64,000 nt of DNA from Seonamhaeicola sediminis. GTDB taxonomy: Bacteria > Bacteroidota > Bacteroidia > Flavobacteriales > Flavobacteriaceae. Positions 52,958 to 62,162 of the stretch are shown in pieces. The notes beneath the pieces are model-generated. The model saw only the letters and a list, made by a program, of their open reading frames with translations, was not told the DNA's origin and made no database searches. Both the position numbers and the translations under genes were made by a program. Location of the stretch: assembly GCF_004358095.2 (NCBI RefSeq), contig NZ_SMZJ02000004.1, positions 570,030 to 634,029 on the forward strand. Direction: 5' to 3'. Within the stretch, counting starts at the first letter, position 1. The number at the start of each line of letters is the position of its first letter.

Positions 52958-53860
52958 ATGAAGAAACTTTCAGTTTGGATTTCATCAATGCGTTTGCGCA
53001 CGCTTCCACTATCAATTTCAGGAATAATAGTAGCCTCTTGTTTGGCAGAATATAATGGACACTTTAGTTGGATAATATTCGTTTTAGCTATATTAACAAC
53101 ACTAAGTTTTCAAATACTTTCAAATTTAGCCAATGATTATGGCGATGGTGTAAAAGGAACCGATAATGAGGATAGAATTGGACCAGAAAGAGCCATTCAA
53201 TCTGGAAAAATATCACCCGATGAAATGTTTAATGCTATTAAAATTAATGTGCTCATTTCAATAGGGTTGGCATTTGCATTAATCTTTAAGGCTTTTGGAG
53301 TGGAACATTTTTTACTCACTTTAATTTTCTTTGCGCTAGCAGTTACTAGTATAGTGGCCGCTATAAAATATACAGTTGGTGGAAACGCTTATGGTTACAA
53401 AGGTTTTGGAGATATTTTTGTGTTTATTTTCTTCGGATTAGTAAGCGTCTGTGGATGCTATGTGCTGTATGCCAAAACTATAGACCATGTTACTATCTTA
53501 CCTGCTTGCACCATTGGTTTATTGAGTACTGCTGTACTTAATTTAAACAATATGCGCGATTTAGTTTCTGATGAACAGTCTAGAAAGAATACACTAGCAG
53601 TGAAGCTAGGGCAGAAGACAATTAAAATATACCACCATATATTAATAATATTAGCTATAATCCTTTCTGGATTATTTGGCGTGTTATATTATACATCCCC
53701 ATTTAACTTAATATTTGTGGTAGCTTATATTCCTTTGGTTTTACATTTAATTAAAGTTTATAAAAATACAGAGCCAAAATTGTTAGATCCAGAATTAAAA
53801 AAATTAGCGCTAACAACCGTATTATTGGCTCTTCTTTTAGGTATAGGGCATTTAATGTAG
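52958..53860 (+). CDS. menA: 1,4-dihydroxy-2-naphthoate prenyltransferase
   Basis: Attaches the prenyl chain to DHNA in the inner membrane. The 300-residue UbiA-type protein has about eight helices and the two aspartate motifs NLANDYGDGVKGTDNEDR and NMRDLVSDEQSRKNTL. I start at the ATG before KKLSVWISSMRLRTLP, one base after the menB stop; a longer frame begins inside menB and would add eight residues. Confidence 0.93.
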   Translation: MKKLSVWISSMRLRTLPLSISGIIVASCLAEYNGHFSWIIFVLAILTTLSFQILSNLANDYGDGVKGTDNEDRIGPERAIQSGKISPDEMFNAIKINVLISIGLAFALIFKAFGVEHFLLTLIFFALAVTSIVAAIKYTVGGNAYGYKGFGDIFVFIFFGLVSVCGCYVLYAKTIDHVTILPACTIGLLSTAVLNLNNMRDLVSDEQSRKNTLAVKLGQKTIKIYHHILIILAIILSGLFGVLYYTSPFNLIFVVAYIPLVLHLIKVYKNTEPKLLDPELKKLALTTVLLALLLGIGHLM

Positions 53861-53905
53861 ATAATTTTCGTAAATTTCTGATTTTAAAACTTAATTTCAT
53901 TTCAA

Positions 53906-54583
53906 ATGAAAATTACATTCCTAGGTCACGCCAGTTTATCAATTAAAGTTAGTGGTATAAATATAATTGTAGATCCTTTTATTACAGGAAATCCCAATGC
54001 TTCTAATATTAATATTGAATCACTTAAAGCAGATTATATTTTGATAACACACGCGCATCAAGATCATATTCTAGATGTTGAATCTATTGCGAAGAATACA
54101 GGAGCAAAAATTATTTCTAATTATGAAATTGTAACGCATTATGGTAGTTTAGGTATTGAGGGACATCCAATGAATCATGGTGGGCAGTGGGAATTTGATT
54201 TTGGAACTGTAAAATATGTAAATGCCATTCATACTTCATCTTTCCCAGATGGTAGCTACGGAGGGCAACCTGGGGGTTTTGTAATAGAAGGTGAACATAA
54301 AAATATATATATAGCAGGTGATACAGCCCTAACTTTTGATATGAAGTTGATTCCTATGCAAACAAAACTAGATTTAGCTATTCTGCCAGTTGGTGATAAC
54401 TTTACCATGGGAATTAATGATGCTATTATGGCTAGCGAATTTGTAGAATGTGACAAGGTTTTGGGTTATCATTTTGATACCTTTGGTTACATAGAAATAG
54501 ATCATGATGCCGCAAAGCGAAAATTCTATGAAAGAGGAAAAGACTTAATGCTGCTTGATATTGGTGAATCAATAGAACTTTAG
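53906..54583 (+). CDS. UPF0173-type metal-dependent hydrolase
   Basis: A 225-residue metallo-beta-lactamase-fold protein: MKITFLGHASLSIKVSG, HAHQDHILD (metal-binding HxHxDH), NHGGQWEF, IYIAGDTALTFDM and YHFDTFGYIEID. This matches the UPF0173 family, whose substrate is unknown. It stands between menA and menC on the same strand, with 45 and about 97 bp gaps. I see no step of the menaquinone route that demands it, but the position is suggestive. Confidence 0.88.
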   Translation: MKITFLGHASLSIKVSGINIIVDPFITGNPNASNINIESLKADYILITHAHQDHILDVESIAKNTGAKIISNYEIVTHYGSLGIEGHPMNHGGQWEFDFGTVKYVNAIHTSSFPDGSYGGQPGGFVIEGEHKNIYIAGDTALTFDMKLIPMQTKLDLAILPVGDNFTMGINDAIMASEFVECDKVLGYHFDTFGYIEIDHDAAKRKFYERGKDLMLLDIGESIEL

Positions 54584-54680
54584 GTTTTTTATTAACTATA
54601 CTGTTGGAAAATTTCTAGATACCATAAGTAGGATGAAAGATATATAATGAAGATAAATTGACTAACACTCCAATAACCTA

Positions 54681-55733
54681 GTGCTTAAAGCTTCCTATAA
54701 AAAATATACTCTCGATTTTAAACAGGCCAGTGGAACTTCTCGTGGTATTTTAAAAACCAAAGAAACTTGGTTTATACTTTTAAACTCAAATGGTAAGAAG
54801 GGTATTGGTGAGTGTGGCATTTTTAGGGGGCTGTCTGCCGATGACCGACCAGATTATGAAGCAAAACTAAAATGGGTTTGCGAAAATATAAGTCTTGGTT
54901 TAGATGTTTTACTTAATGAACTACTAGAATTTCCCAGTATTCAGTTTGGACTAGAAATGGCCTTTAAGTCTTTAAACAGTAAGTCGCTCTTTCAACTCTT
55001 TCCCTCTAAATTTACTCAAGATGAAGATGTAATTCCTATAAATGGTTTAATATGGATGGGGTCTGAAACCTTTATGAAACAGCAAATTGAAGATAAAATC
55101 AATACAGGTTTCAAATGTATTAAAATGAAGATAGGGGCTCTTGATTTTAAGAACGAATGTCTTCTTTTGAAATCGATTAGAGATTCTTTCACTTCAAAAG
55201 AAATAGAACTTCGTGTTGATGCTAATGGCGCTTTTTCCCCTTCAGAAGCCCTAGAAAAACTAAAGGTTTTGTCTGATTTCGATTTACATTCTATTGAACA
55301 ACCCATAAAGCAAGGACAAGTTGATGCTATGGCAAGATTATGCGAAGACACACCTTTGCCTATTGCTCTAGACGAAGAATTAATTGGTGTTTTTACTGTA
55401 ACAAAAAAACGCCAATTGATACAAACCATAAATCCGCAATATATTATATTAAAACCCAGTTTAATTGGTGGTTTTATAGGCAGTGACCAATGGATAGATA
55501 TAGCAGAACAAAATAATATAGGTTGGTGGGTTACTAGTGCTTTGGAAAGTAATATTGGATTAAACGCTATAGCGCAATATACCTATATCAAACAGAGTGA
55601 TTTACCACAGGGGTTGGGAACGGGTAGTTTATTTACAAACAATTTTGACAGCCCATTACAAGTAAAAAGTGGTACCTTGCGGTACAAAAAAAATAAATTC
55701 TGGAATTTAGAATCTTTAATCAAAAAATTTTAA
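54681..55733 (+). CDS. menC: o-Succinylbenzoate synthase
   Basis: An enolase-superfamily dehydratase in menaquinone synthesis. The 350 residues contain the catalytic lysine pair in FKCIKMKIGALD, the metal ligands in ELRVDANGAF, SIEQPIKQG and ALDEELIG, and the second lysine in QYIILKPSLIGG. The start is GTG; an ATG is not available before the conserved N-terminal barrel. One base separates its stop from the start of the CPBP gene. Confidence 0.92.
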   Translation: MLKASYKKYTLDFKQASGTSRGILKTKETWFILLNSNGKKGIGECGIFRGLSADDRPDYEAKLKWVCENISLGLDVLLNELLEFPSIQFGLEMAFKSLNSKSLFQLFPSKFTQDEDVIPINGLIWMGSETFMKQQIEDKINTGFKCIKMKIGALDFKNECLLLKSIRDSFTSKEIELRVDANGAFSPSEALEKLKVLSDFDLHSIEQPIKQGQVDAMARLCEDTPLPIALDEELIGVFTVTKKRQLIQTINPQYIILKPSLIGGFIGSDQWIDIAEQNNIGWWVTSALESNIGLNAIAQYTYIKQSDLPQGLGTGSLFTNNFDSPLQVKSGTLRYKKNKFWNLESLIKKF

Positions 55734-55734
55734 A

Positions 55735-56712
55735 ATGTATATAGCTCAAGCATTTAATGTATTACACGATTGGTGGCGGTATTTAGTAGGTGTTGTAATC
55801 GTTGTTATAGCAGTTGTTATAGGACAAGTTCCTTTTACAGTGGCAGTTGTAGCAAAAGTGTTTAGTGAGGGTGGTGATATGGCTAATTTAGATGAATCTA
55901 AAATGTTATCACTTTTAGAGCCCAATTTAAGTTTATTTTTAATGCTCTTGTCTTTTGTTGCAGGATTAGTAGGTGTAATTTTAGTATCTAAATTATTGCA
56001 TAAACAATCATTTACACATCTAACAACCAGTAGAAAAAAAATAGATTGGAAACGCTTTTGGTTTGTATTTATACTTTGGGGAGTGGTATCTAGCGGATTG
56101 GTATTAATTGATTACTTTTTTATTGCAGAGCCAGGAGATTATCAGGTGAATTTTAAATTAGTTCCTTTTGTAATCCTGTGTGTCATAGCCATAATCATGG
56201 TGCCTTTACAGACCAGTTTTGAGGAATATTTATTTCGAGGATATTTAATGCAGGGCATTGGAGTTATTGTAAAAAACAAGTGGATTCCTCTTATCATGAC
56301 GTCTGCTGTTTTTGGTTTATTACATATTGCTAACCCAGAAGTAGAAAAATTGGGGTATATAATAATGGTGTATTATATAGGAACAGGATTGTTTTTAGGT
56401 ATAACAACACTAATGGATGAAGGTATGGAGTTGGCACTTGGCTTTCACGCTGCCAATAATTTGTTTACAGCGTTATTGGTAACTGCCGATTGGACTGCTT
56501 TCCAAACGCATTCTGTCTTAAAAGACATGTCAGACCCTGGAAAGATTGGATTTATGGAAATATTTTTTCCAGTTTTTATTGTATTTCCAATTTTACTTTT
56601 TATTCTTTCTAAGAAATATAAATGGACCAATTGGAAAGATAGGTTGTTTGGTACAGTTGAGGTACCAACCAAAGAAGATTATAAAATTATAGACGAGATA
56701 AGAACAAATTAA
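55735..56712 (+). CDS. CPBP-family intramembrane metalloprotease
   Basis: A 325-residue polytopic protein with about eight helices. The CPBP (Rce1-like) catalytic blocks are FEEYLFRGYLMQGI (the EExxxR-type motif), VFGLLHIANPE and GFHAANNLFTALL (two zinc-binding His). The family includes prenyl-protein and bacteriocin-immunity proteases; the role here is unknown. It lies between menC and menE, at 1 and 20 bp, so it is surely co-transcribed with the menaquinone genes. Confidence 0.9.
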   Translation: MYIAQAFNVLHDWWRYLVGVVIVVIAVVIGQVPFTVAVVAKVFSEGGDMANLDESKMLSLLEPNLSLFLMLLSFVAGLVGVILVSKLLHKQSFTHLTTSRKKIDWKRFWFVFILWGVVSSGLVLIDYFFIAEPGDYQVNFKLVPFVILCVIAIIMVPLQTSFEEYLFRGYLMQGIGVIVKNKWIPLIMTSAVFGLLHIANPEVEKLGYIIMVYYIGTGLFLGITTLMDEGMELALGFHAANNLFTALLVTADWTAFQTHSVLKDMSDPGKIGFMEIFFPVFIVFPILLFILSKKYKWTNWKDRLFGTVEVPTKEDYKIIDEIRTN

Positions 56713-56731
56713 TTGACAAAATATAAAATTC

Positions 56732-57799
56732 ATGACTCCTACATATAAAAATGTACACAATAGATTTAAACTAAACAATTACCATTATAATTATGAAGAC
56801 CTCATGGAGGTTGCTTACAGTTTTACAAAAGAAGGCGAGCCATACCAAGTAGAGTTAGGACTGTTTTTATTAGATTGGTTAGATAGAGAAGATTTTGTTG
56901 AAGTTCAAACATCTGGTTCTACAGGAAAGCCTAAAAAGATTAAAATTAAAAAGCAGGCTATGGTAAATTCTGCCATAGTTACTGGTGATTTTTTTAATCT
57001 TACACCGGGTAAAAAAATCTTGAATTGTTTACCCTCAAACTTTATAGCAGGTAAGATGATGATTGTTAGAGCCGTCATTCTTGGTTTAGAGTTAGATATA
57101 GTAAAACCTTCTGCAAATCCAAGAATAGACTTGGTGAAAGATTATGACTTCTGTGCTTTTACTCCACTGCAGCTTAAAAACTTTGCTAAATACCTTAAAT
57201 CGTTAAAAACTGCTATTGTAGGTGGTGGACGTGTTTCAAATAGTATTAAGGAAATGATTCAGGATAAAAAAACCCAAATTTATGAAACGTTTGGCATGAC
57301 AGAAACTATTTCTCATATAGCAGTTAGAAAGCTGAATAATTTTACGGGTGATGATTCTGAAAAATATTTCCAAACCTTACCAGGTGTAACCGTATCAAAA
57401 GATGAAAGAGACTGTTTAGTTATTGAGGCTCCTCATTTAACTGACGAAAAGTTAGTAACCAACGATATTGTTGAAGTATATTCCAACACTACATTTGATT
57501 GGTTGGGAAGGTATGACAATGTTATTAATTCTGGCGGAATAAAGTTATATCCTGAGCAAATAGAGCAGAAACTTCGGGGGAAAATTAAAGGTGAATTTTT
57601 TGTGTCTTCATTACCAGATGATGAGTTGGGAGAGAAATTAGTGCTCTTGATAGAAGGAGAAGAAAACTCATTAAACAAAGCTATTTTTGAAACTTTAAAC
57701 AAATATGAGGTACCAAAGAATATTTACTATTTACCAAAATTTGCAGAAACACTTTCGGGTAAAATACACAGACAAAAAACATTAAAATTATTGAAGTAG
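56732..57799 (+). CDS. menE: o-Succinylbenzoate-CoA ligase (short form)
   Basis: An AMP-forming acyl-CoA ligase of 355 residues. The family marks are the P-loop VQTSGSTGKPKKIKIKK, the A5 motif YETFGMTETISH, and the A8/A10 blocks NVINSGGIKLYPEQIE and ETLSGKIHRQKTL, with the catalytic lysine. It is shorter than the about 480 residues of the E. coli or Bacillus enzyme, because the N-terminal subdomain is reduced; this is usual in flavobacteria. The assignment to OSB is from its place in the men cluster. Confidence 0.9.
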   Translation: MTPTYKNVHNRFKLNNYHYNYEDLMEVAYSFTKEGEPYQVELGLFLLDWLDREDFVEVQTSGSTGKPKKIKIKKQAMVNSAIVTGDFFNLTPGKKILNCLPSNFIAGKMMIVRAVILGLELDIVKPSANPRIDLVKDYDFCAFTPLQLKNFAKYLKSLKTAIVGGGRVSNSIKEMIQDKKTQIYETFGMTETISHIAVRKLNNFTGDDSEKYFQTLPGVTVSKDERDCLVIEAPHLTDEKLVTNDIVEVYSNTTFDWLGRYDNVINSGGIKLYPEQIEQKLRGKIKGEFFVSSLPDDELGEKLVLLIEGEENSLNKAIFETLNKYEVPKNIYYLPKFAETLSGKIHRQKTLKLLK

Positions 57800-57813
57800 A
57801 TACTCAAAAAAGT

Positions 57814-57846
57814 AAAAAGCGCAAATCTTAGAGTTGCGCTTTTTTT
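57814..57846. terminator. Bidirectional terminator after menE
   Basis: AAAAAGCGCAA / TTGCGCTTTTT with a nine-base loop and T-run ends the men cluster and the convergent DoxX gene. Confidence 0.8.
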
Positions 57847-57850
57847 ATTT

Positions 57851-58273
57851 CTATTTCTGCATCTTAAAATAATAATCGCAAGAGTGTTTCCCAGAACCAT
57901 AAACTAAAAAGAATCCACAAACCAGCAAAGTAGTTATTGCTAAAACAAGGTTAGTAGTGTGCATTTCTCCAATAAAATTGATGGCAACAGCACCTATCAC
58001 TATTGGTATTTGAGCAATTATAGCCCACCTAGTTAATAGTCCAAAAGCAATTAAAATGCCTCCAAGAAAATGTGCTGGAGCTACATAATGAACTACAATC
58101 ATAGTGCCTGCCATATTTTGGACAGGTTTTAATAATTGTGCCAACATCTCGCTATTTCCCATAAAGTCAATTCCTTTAACAAAAAGAAAAACCCCCAGAG
58201 CAATGCGTAAAATATCAATTGGAAAATAGGAATGCCTATTTGCCCATTTGTTTAATACTTTAATTGTTCCCAT
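57851..58273 (-). CDS. DoxX-family membrane protein
   Basis: A 140-residue inner-membrane protein with four helices: FPIDILRIALGVFLFVKG, FLGGILIAFGLLTRWA, AQIPIVIGAVAINFIGE and LVLAITTLLVCGFFLVYGS. It fits the DoxX/SURF4-like family; functions are poorly known, some members linked to redox stress. The gene converges with menE and is followed, on the same strand, about 60 bp upstream, by the carboxyltransferase gene. Confidence 0.85.
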   Translation of the reverse strand: MGTIKVLNKWANRHSYFPIDILRIALGVFLFVKGIDFMGNSEMLAQLLKPVQNMAGTMIVVHYVAPAHFLGGILIAFGLLTRWAIIAQIPIVIGAVAINFIGEMHTTNLVLAITTLLVCGFFLVYGSGKHSCDYYFKMQK

Positions 58274-58332
58274 GACTTATAAGTTGTTGATTTATAAATC
58301 ATAAGTTACGAAAAAATAAAATAGAATTGAAA

Positions 58333-59976
58333 CTATACCTGAAGTATTCCTAAGTTAAAGGGTTTATTAATTGGGGCATGGTTTGCAGCCTCAATACCCA
58401 TGCTTATCCATTTTCTGGTATCCAAAGGGTCTATAATAGCATCTATCCAAATTCTAGCAGCAGCATAGTAGGGGGATACCTGATTATCGTATCTAGCCTT
58501 GATTTTATTATAAAGTAATTCTTCCTTCTCTTTAGTAAACTTTTCACCTTGCTTTTCTAAAGATGCTTTTTCAATTTGAAGCAAAACTTTAGCAGCAGAA
58601 TTACCACTCATAACTGCTAATTCTGCACTTGGCCATGATACAATCAATCTTGGGTCATAGGCTTTTCCGCACATGGCATAGTTGCCAGCTCCGTAGCTAT
58701 TTCCAATAATTACAGTAAATTTTGGAACAACCGAATTACTAACTGCATTTACCATTTTAGCACCGTCTTTAATAATGCCACTATGTTCACTCTTACTTCC
58801 TACCATAAAACCGGTTACATCTTGTAAAAACACTAGCGGGATTTTCTTCTGGTTACAATTCGCAATAAATCGTGTGGCTTTGTCTGCCGAATCATTATAA
58901 ATCACACCACCAAACTGCATTTCGGTAGGTTTGGTTTTAGAGCCTGTGGTTTTTAAAACTTGGCGTTGATTAGCTACAATTCCAACCGCCCAACCATCGA
59001 TACGCGCATAACAGGTGATGATGGTTTGTCCGTAACCTGCTTTATATTCTTCGTATTCCGAATTATCAACTAATCGTTTTATAATTTCATACATGTCATA
59101 TTGATCTGCACGACTTTTAGGCAAAATACCAAAAATATCTTCTGGATTCTCAGTAGGTTTTTTAGCATCAATTCTATTAAATCCCGCTTTATCGTAATCT
59201 CCAATTTTATCAACGATATTTTTTATTTTATCTAAAGCGTCCTTATCGTCTTTAGCCTTATAATCGGTAACGCCACTAATTTCACAATGCGTGGTTGCAC
59301 CACCCAAAGTTTCATTATCAATACTTTCACCAATAGCAGCTTTTACCAAATAGCTACCTGCTAAAAATATGCTTCCGGTTTTATCAACTATTAAAGCCTC
59401 ATCACTCATAATAGGCAAGTACGCACCACCAGCAACACAACTACCCATTACCGCAGCAATCTGGGTAATGCCCATGCTGCTCATTATGGCGTTATTTCTA
59501 AAAATGCGTCCAAAATGTTCTTTATCAGGAAAAATTTCGTCTTGCATTGGCAGATATACACCTGCAGAATCCACTAAATAAATAATAGGCAACCTGTTTT
59601 CTATAGCAATTTCCTGTGCTCTAAGATTCTTTTTCCCAGTAATAGGAAACCATGCTCCAGCTTTAACAGTAGCATCATTTGCAACAACTATGCATTGTTT
59701 ACCTTTAATGTATCCAATCTTAACAACCACACCACCAGAGGGGCAACCCCCATGTTCAGGATACATATCTTCACCTGCTAATGATGCAATTTCAATACTT
59801 TTAACATTCTTATCTAATAAATAGTCAATACGCTCCCTGGCAGTTAATTTTCCTTTTGTATGTTGTTTTTCAATGCCTTTTGTACCGCCTCCTAGCTTGA
59901 CTTTTATAAGTCTTCTGTTTAGTTCTGAAAGTAAAAGTTTGTTATGATCTTCGTTTTTGTTGAAGTTAATATCCAT
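58333..59976 (-). CDS. Acyl-CoA carboxylase carboxyltransferase (methylcrotonyl-CoA type)
   Basis: The beta subunit of a biotin-dependent carboxylase, 547 residues, with two crotonase-like halves: GKLTARERIDYLLD, YPEHGGCPSGGVVVKIG, VMGSCVAGGAYLPIMSD and the C-terminal TGFMVGSKSEHSGIIKDG and VIGNSYGAGNYAMCGKAYDP. The sequence fits the methylcrotonyl-CoA carboxylase group, used in leucine catabolism, better than propionyl-CoA or acetyl-CoA types. The partner biotin-carrying subunit is not in the window. Substrate is inferred. Confidence 0.88.
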   Translation of the reverse strand: MDINFNKNEDHNKLLLSELNRRLIKVKLGGGTKGIEKQHTKGKLTARERIDYLLDKNVKSIEIASLAGEDMYPEHGGCPSGGVVVKIGYIKGKQCIVVANDATVKAGAWFPITGKKNLRAQEIAIENRLPIIYLVDSAGVYLPMQDEIFPDKEHFGRIFRNNAIMSSMGITQIAAVMGSCVAGGAYLPIMSDEALIVDKTGSIFLAGSYLVKAAIGESIDNETLGGATTHCEISGVTDYKAKDDKDALDKIKNIVDKIGDYDKAGFNRIDAKKPTENPEDIFGILPKSRADQYDMYEIIKRLVDNSEYEEYKAGYGQTIITCYARIDGWAVGIVANQRQVLKTTGSKTKPTEMQFGGVIYNDSADKATRFIANCNQKKIPLVFLQDVTGFMVGSKSEHSGIIKDGAKMVNAVSNSVVPKFTVIIGNSYGAGNYAMCGKAYDPRLIVSWPSAELAVMSGNSAAKVLLQIEKASLEKQGEKFTKEKEELLYNKIKARYDNQVSPYYAAARIWIDAIIDPLDTRKWISMGIEAANHAPINKPFNLGILQV

Positions 59977-60056
59977 GTGTAGATTCGTTTATGCTAATGT
60001 ACAAAAAGTTACTTTTTTTATGAAAATAGTTAATAAAATCATAAAATATATAACAT

Positions 60057-60100
60057 GGAATTATATTCCTTGGAATATATTATTGTTATTTCTATATTTG
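60057..60100 (+). promoter_or_regulatory. Promoter with overlapping palindromes of the flavin reductase-MarR operon
   Basis: A TTG (60070-60072), 20 bp and TATATTTG (60093-60100) form a good Bacteroidota promoter 20 bp before the ATG. Across the -33 box lie GGAAT, ATTCC and GGAAT half-sites (60057-60061, 65-69, 72-76) making two overlapping inverted repeats. Likely operator of the downstream MarR protein; the binding is inferred. Confidence 0.5.
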
Positions 60101-60119
60101 TAAGTGAAAAAATAGCAAT

Positions 60120-60650
60120 ATGAAACAAATTTTAGCATTCGCAGGAAGTAACAGCAAAAAATCCATAAACAAACAATTAGTTATTTATGCAGCTAGTTTA
60201 GTTGAAGATGTTGATGCTTACATATTAGATTTAAATGATTATGAATTGCCATTGTACAGTATAGATTATGAAAATGAATATGGTATTCCAGATAATGCAC
60301 ATAAGTTCCTGAAAGCTATAAATGAAGCAGATGGTGTGTTATTGTCTTTAGCAGAACATAATGGAGCCTATTCAGCAGTTTTTAAAAATATTTTTGATTG
60401 GACATCTAGAATTAACGGTAATTTTTGGGGTGAAAAGCCCATGCTACTCATGGCAACATCACCAGGAGCTAGAGGAGGAGCTTCCGTTTTGAGTATAGCT
60501 CAAGACCGTTTTCCTAGGCATGCAGCAAACATTACAGGTGTGTTTTCTTTACCATCTTTTAAAGTAAATTTTTCGGAACAAAAGATAATTGACAAAACTT
60601 TAAATGATGAACTAAAAAAACATATAAAAGTATTTAATAAAGCACTTTAG
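60120..60650 (+). CDS. NADPH-dependent FMN reductase-like flavoprotein
   Basis: A 176-residue flavodoxin-fold protein: FAGSNSKKSINKQLV as the phosphate loop, LDLNDYELPLYSIDYE, LSLAEHNGAYSAVFKNIFDW and LLMATSPGARGGASVL. Such proteins reduce FMN, quinones, azo dyes or chromate with NADPH. It heads an operon with a MarR regulator (32 bp) and a pirin (33 bp), which suggests a response to quinones or other electrophiles. Confidence 0.88.
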   Translation: MKQILAFAGSNSKKSINKQLVIYAASLVEDVDAYILDLNDYELPLYSIDYENEYGIPDNAHKFLKAINEADGVLLSLAEHNGAYSAVFKNIFDWTSRINGNFWGEKPMLLMATSPGARGGASVLSIAQDRFPRHAANITGVFSLPSFKVNFSEQKIIDKTLNDELKKHIKVFNKAL

Positions 60651-60682
60651 CACTATATAAATTCACCATAAAATCTATCTTG

Positions 60683-61120
60683 ATGGGAGACATTTCAAAA
60701 GACATAAATTCTACGTTCCTTAATAATAAAGTAAAAGCTTTGGTAAATATTATTTATACAGCTAATTGGATAAATAGCCACCAAAATGAGTTTTTTAAAC
60801 CATTCGGGATTTCACCTCAGCAGTTTAACATTTTACGTATTTTAAGAGGTGCAGGAAAACCCATAAAAGTACAAACTATTAAAGAGCGTATGATAGAAAG
60901 AGCTCCCAACGCTACACGGTTAATGGATAAGTTATGCGCTAAAGAACTTATAAGAAGACTACCCTGTTCCAGTGATAGACGTGTGGTACACATTGAAATT
61001 ACAGCAGAAGGTTTACAATTGTTAGAGTCAATTGATAAAGATTTTAAAGAAGATTTATTAGAAAACTTAACTACTGCCGAGGCAGAACAATTAAGTTTTC
61101 TCTTAGATAAAATTAGATAA
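60683..61120 (+). CDS. MarR-family transcriptional regulator
   Basis: A 145-residue winged-helix repressor: FFKPFGISPQQFNILRILRG, the recognition part KVQTIKERMIERAPNATRLM, and the wing PCSSDRRVVHIEI with its conserved Asp-Arg. A TTG one codon upstream is passed over for the ATG. Placed between the flavin reductase and pirin genes, it probably represses the operon through the palindromes over the promoter at 60057-60100. The ligand is unknown. Confidence 0.9.
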   Translation: MGDISKDINSTFLNNKVKALVNIIYTANWINSHQNEFFKPFGISPQQFNILRILRGAGKPIKVQTIKERMIERAPNATRLMDKLCAKELIRRLPCSSDRRVVHIEITAEGLQLLESIDKDFKEDLLENLTTAEAEQLSFLLDKIR

Positions 61121-61153
61121 TTAAAAAAAGGGGTAACCCAGAAAGGATTTATA

Positions 61154-61879
61154 ATGAAAACGATTATACATAAAAAAGATACTAGAGGCTTTGCAAACCA
61201 TGGTTGGTTGCAAGCAAACCATTCATTTAGTTTTGCTGGTTGGTTTAATCCAGAACGCATTCATTTTGGAGCCTTACGCGTTTTGAATGATGATATAATA
61301 GCACCTAAAATGGGGTTTGGAACGCATCCGCATGACAATATGGAGATTATTACTATCCCATTAAAAGGGGTATTAAAACACAGAGATAATATGCATGATG
61401 TTTGGGAAGAAGTATTGCCTGGAGAAGTGCAGGTCATGAGTGCTGGTACAGGGGTGCAACACTCAGAAATTAATGGTTCTAATAATGAGTATTTAAGCTT
61501 ATTTCAAATTTGGGTCATTCCCAAAGTGCGTGATGTAACACCAAGATATGGTCAAAAATCTTTTAAAGTTGACGATAGAAAAGGAAAGCTTCAAACGTTG
61601 GTTACATCTATTAAAGATGCTGATACTACAAGCTTAAAAATTCATCAAGATGTTAAAATATCTAGAATTGATCTGGAAGAAGGTGAAACATTTAATTACA
61701 ACCTTAAAAGTAAAGATCATGGGGTATATGTTATGAATATTTCAGGAACATATAATTTAGCTGACACAAAACTTAGTTCTAGAGATGCTGTTGGTATTTC
61801 GGAAACTGATAGCTTTACCATAAAGACTATAGAAACCACAGAACTATTATTTATTGAAGTTCCTATGATTTCACTGTAG
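61154..61879 (+). CDS. Pirin-family protein
   Basis: A 241-residue bicupin. The N-terminal cupin has the metal-site residues in FGTHPHDNMEIITIPLKG and GVQHSEINGSN, and the family start RGFANHGWLQANHSFSFAGW. Some bacterial pirins are quercetin dioxygenases or redox-sensing regulators; the role here is unknown. It is the third gene of the reductase-MarR-pirin operon. Confidence 0.93.
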   Translation: MKTIIHKKDTRGFANHGWLQANHSFSFAGWFNPERIHFGALRVLNDDIIAPKMGFGTHPHDNMEIITIPLKGVLKHRDNMHDVWEEVLPGEVQVMSAGTGVQHSEINGSNNEYLSLFQIWVIPKVRDVTPRYGQKSFKVDDRKGKLQTLVTSIKDADTTSLKIHQDVKISRIDLEEGETFNYNLKSKDHGVYVMNISGTYNLADTKLSSRDAVGISETDSFTIKTIETTELLFIEVPMISL

Positions 61880-61979
61880 CTTTTATTAAAGTAAAATTTC
61901 ATTAAAGCGTCCAAATTTTGGATGCTTTTTTATTTAAAAATACGATATTTGCTACTCTCAATAATAAAAAGAAAAGATT

Positions 61980-62162
61980 ATGGCAATGAATAAAAACACC
62001 GTGTTGTCTTGGGCAACATGGATAATGATTTTTGTAGGACTAGGGTTGATTGCTCTAGGAGCTTTTAGATATGATGAAATAGCAGGTTGGGGATTTGCAG
62101 CAGTAGGTTTTGGTTTTTTCGCTATTGCTTGGGTGTTTAACGCATTAAAAGGAAGAGTGTAA
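61980..62162 (+). CDS. CAL67264-family small membrane protein
   Basis: A 60-residue protein with two membrane helices (WATWIMIFVGLGLIALGAF and WGFAAVGFGFFAIAWVFNAL). It is the short flavobacterial membrane protein that I know as the CAL67264 family. Its stop codon TAA shares one base with the ATG of ettA (TAATG), so translation of the two is coupled. A link between this membrane protein and the translation factor is implied by the overlap alone. Confidence 0.88.
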   Translation: MAMNKNTVLSWATWIMIFVGLGLIALGAFRYDEIAGWGFAAVGFGFFAIAWVFNALKGRV

